This document shows positions 62,286 through 64,000 of a DNA stretch of 64,000 nt, piece after piece (the first letter of the stretch is position 1; each line of letters starts with the position of its first letter). A model generated the notes under the pieces. The model made no database searches and was not told where the DNA came from. It saw only the letters and a program-made list of their open reading frames with translations. The DNA comes from Serilophus lunatus (Eukaryota; Chordata; Aves; Passeriformes; Eurylaimidae). The DNA lies in assembly GCA_013399895.1 (NCBI GenBank), contig VXBA01001881.1:124001-188000 (forward strand), given 5' to 3'. The translations under genes and the position numbers were made by a program.

Positions 62286-64000
62286 CTAAATAGGCAAAAG
62301 GTCTTGGTCAGTTTGGAATTGAGCAGTTTTTCAAAAATAATCAGAAATCCAGAATAATGTATTTGCCAGAAGTCTGGAAATGTGCTTTGGTTTAATTTGT
62401 TTGGGTTTTTTTGCTTCACAGTAAGTGTTAAGGATCGCTGGTTTCTTAATTAACAATCTAAACACTGCTACACTCATAATTAATAAGTAAGTTAAGTAAT
62501 TTTCTATAAAGTAAACCATCATTTTCGCTTAGTGGTTGTATCCTCTGAAATGCCTCACATAAGCAGTTCCTGTTGAAGTTAATACCAGGAAAAAGCAATA
62601 CCCATGGTTTAATGGTCCAAGAAAAGCTTTAGTGGGAGTTAGATTAATCTATGCACTGGAGACCAATTTGGGGAGAACTATCTACTAAGGAACATTAAAT
62701 TCTTGTCAAATCTGTACCTTGTTAAAGTGGAATATGTGGTTCCCAGGTCTCTTAGATCAATCTGCTGCAGTCAGTATTTCAAACTTCATGTATGATACAG
62801 CACGCTTCAATACTTAATAATTTTATTGGAAGTATGATAGGGAATAATAAATATATTATGTGTCCATGCACCATCTTAATGTTTTTGTGACTCACTAGTC
62901 CTCTACTGCTGTAGAGCTATTCCACAGAAATGAGTCAGAAGACTTCTGAGATTATTTATATGTCATATTTCATTATACATTTTTGTCTCATAATAAATAC
63001 TCTTTTGACAGCCCAAACCTCATTTATGTTTAGTGAGCATCTTCCAAATTGGAGAAAATATCAACTACCATCACTTGTCTTCTGTATTTCTTAGCATGTT
63101 AACATTTTTTAAACAATGCCCTTTTTTTTTCCCTAACGATCTCCTCCACTTTTTTCTATTTGATAAGCTTGTGAACCCATAAATCTGTGAAATTGCCTCC
63201 ATGATAGGCTGGGCAGAATATGGCAAGAGCTTATTTTTAAAGTACATTTCTACTTCACTGGCAATGACATACAGGAGGTCTTAGAGACATTACAGGAGAG
63301 ACAATAAAAGCTGAAATAATTCTTATTGGCACCATCAAAGGTTATACACTTCCTCTAACACAGAAACAATGGAAAAGACTAGACTGAGGTTAGACATAAA
63401 TTACAAAGGTATCATGTACCACACAGTCAAATAAGTATACCTGAAACAGTCAAGTATACACAGATATCATGGCCTCATATGGTTTAATAGACACGGCAGC
63501 TCTTCTGACAGTTTCAATCTTTTTAACAATTCAAGTGGCATGCTCTGGGTTTTCTTAGTCTGTTACAAATTTCTGTTTTATTGGTATATGTACCCTTTGG
63601 AATAAAAGTATACATGAATCTTGAAAGAGTTTTCCTGAACTTGTCTACATCTCAATGACTAATTGAGGGTCACAGGGTTAAATCTCCAAACAGCTCTTTA
63701 ACAATGTACTATTAAGTATTAAAATGTTCAGGAAATTCAGAACAGATTTGATCACATTATAGCATTAACAATTAACCTTTTTAATTCAGTACCATGTCTT
63801 CTAATCTTTTCTGCACTGTTTTACATTCTTGATGGAGCTTTTTCTGAAATCCTTTTTGAAGGTCTCCAGTAACATTATTATATTTAAGAATTCTGAATTT
63901 ATTTTTAGTTTGGCACAGCAAAATTTTTGAATTTATTTTATCTAAACTGTATACATTTCCTTTTTCGTGTTCAATTCTCTTCCTTTCTGTGAGGCACCAC

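Larger units (their letters stand above)
52930..64000 (-). other. KCNIP4: KCNIP4 gene, 3' part (partial gene span)
   Basis: KCNIP4 (KChIP4) is a calcium-binding subunit of Kv4 potassium channels, a member of the neuronal calcium sensor family that binds the channel N-terminus at the membrane. The last four coding exons are on the minus strand and encode 107 residues and the stop: end of EF-hand 2, EF-hands 3 and 4, and the C-terminal tail. All three introns seen between them (1075, 318 and 6083 bp) are in phase 0. The exons that carry EF-hands 1 and 2 and the alternative N-termini lie beyond 64000. I looked for them between 62286 and 64000 and did not find them. That stretch is AT-rich intron. 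Confidence 0.94.

Noticed and set aside
62286..64000. Possible upstream KCNIP4 exon (EF-hands 1 and 2)
   Set aside because: No minus-strand segment reads as the expected DTDHNGSVSFE loop or shows flanking splice sites.
1..64000. CRISPR arrays, tRNA or rRNA genes, bacterial insertion sequences
   Set aside because: None seen; the sequence is an animal nuclear region throughout.

Overview
This is nuclear DNA from a vertebrate, almost certainly a bird. Spliced genes with GT/AG introns, CpG-island promoters, CR1 LINE fragments with the typical ATTCTRTG octamer tails, long-terminal-repeat insertions and the gene order SLIT2 - PACRGL - KCNIP4 (the order I recall from human 4p15) all fit. There are no bacterial features, CRISPR arrays, tRNAs or rRNAs. 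Two single-base gaps (N) lie at 13389 and 28752. The exact species cannot be read from the sequence; a non-galliform bird is a weak guess from the LTR family.

Layout. (1) 1-13.35 kb, plus strand: the 3' part of SLIT2, with four coding exons (end of the laminin-G domain, three EGF repeats, C-terminal cystine knot), the stop codon and a poly(A) signal. An old CR1 lies in the first intron, and a solo retroviral LTR with a perfect 5-bp target duplication lies in the intron after the first exon. (2) 13.35-28.3 kb: possible extended SLIT2 3'UTR, then AT-rich intergenic DNA with simple repeats. (3) 28.3-29.48 kb: an orphan CpG island with two similar plus-strand splice donors and no recognised protein. 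(4) 29.5-38.3 kb: intergenic DNA with a 110-bp pure CTTTT tract, a CR1 tail, a G-quadruplex-prone run and a candidate regulatory segment. (5) 38.3-51.9 kb, plus strand: PACRGL, with a CpG-island promoter and non-coding exon 1, then seven coding exons giving a 226-residue protein. Its first intron carries a second solo LTR, inverted relative to the first, and a CR1. (6) 52.93-64 kb, minus strand: the 3' end of KCNIP4, with the last four coding exons (EF-hands 3 and 4 and the C-terminus) and a roughly 1.5-kb 3'UTR. It converges on PACRGL. Long CR1 fragments lie in its last intron.

The three genes are not an operon and have separate roles: a secreted guidance ligand (SLIT2), a PACRG-like protein of poorly known function (PACRGL) and a calcium-sensing Kv4 channel subunit (KCNIP4). 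Nothing in the window amounts to a clear new system. The points most worth checking are the orphan CpG island, the inverted LTR pair with intact target duplications, and the candidate regulatory segments.
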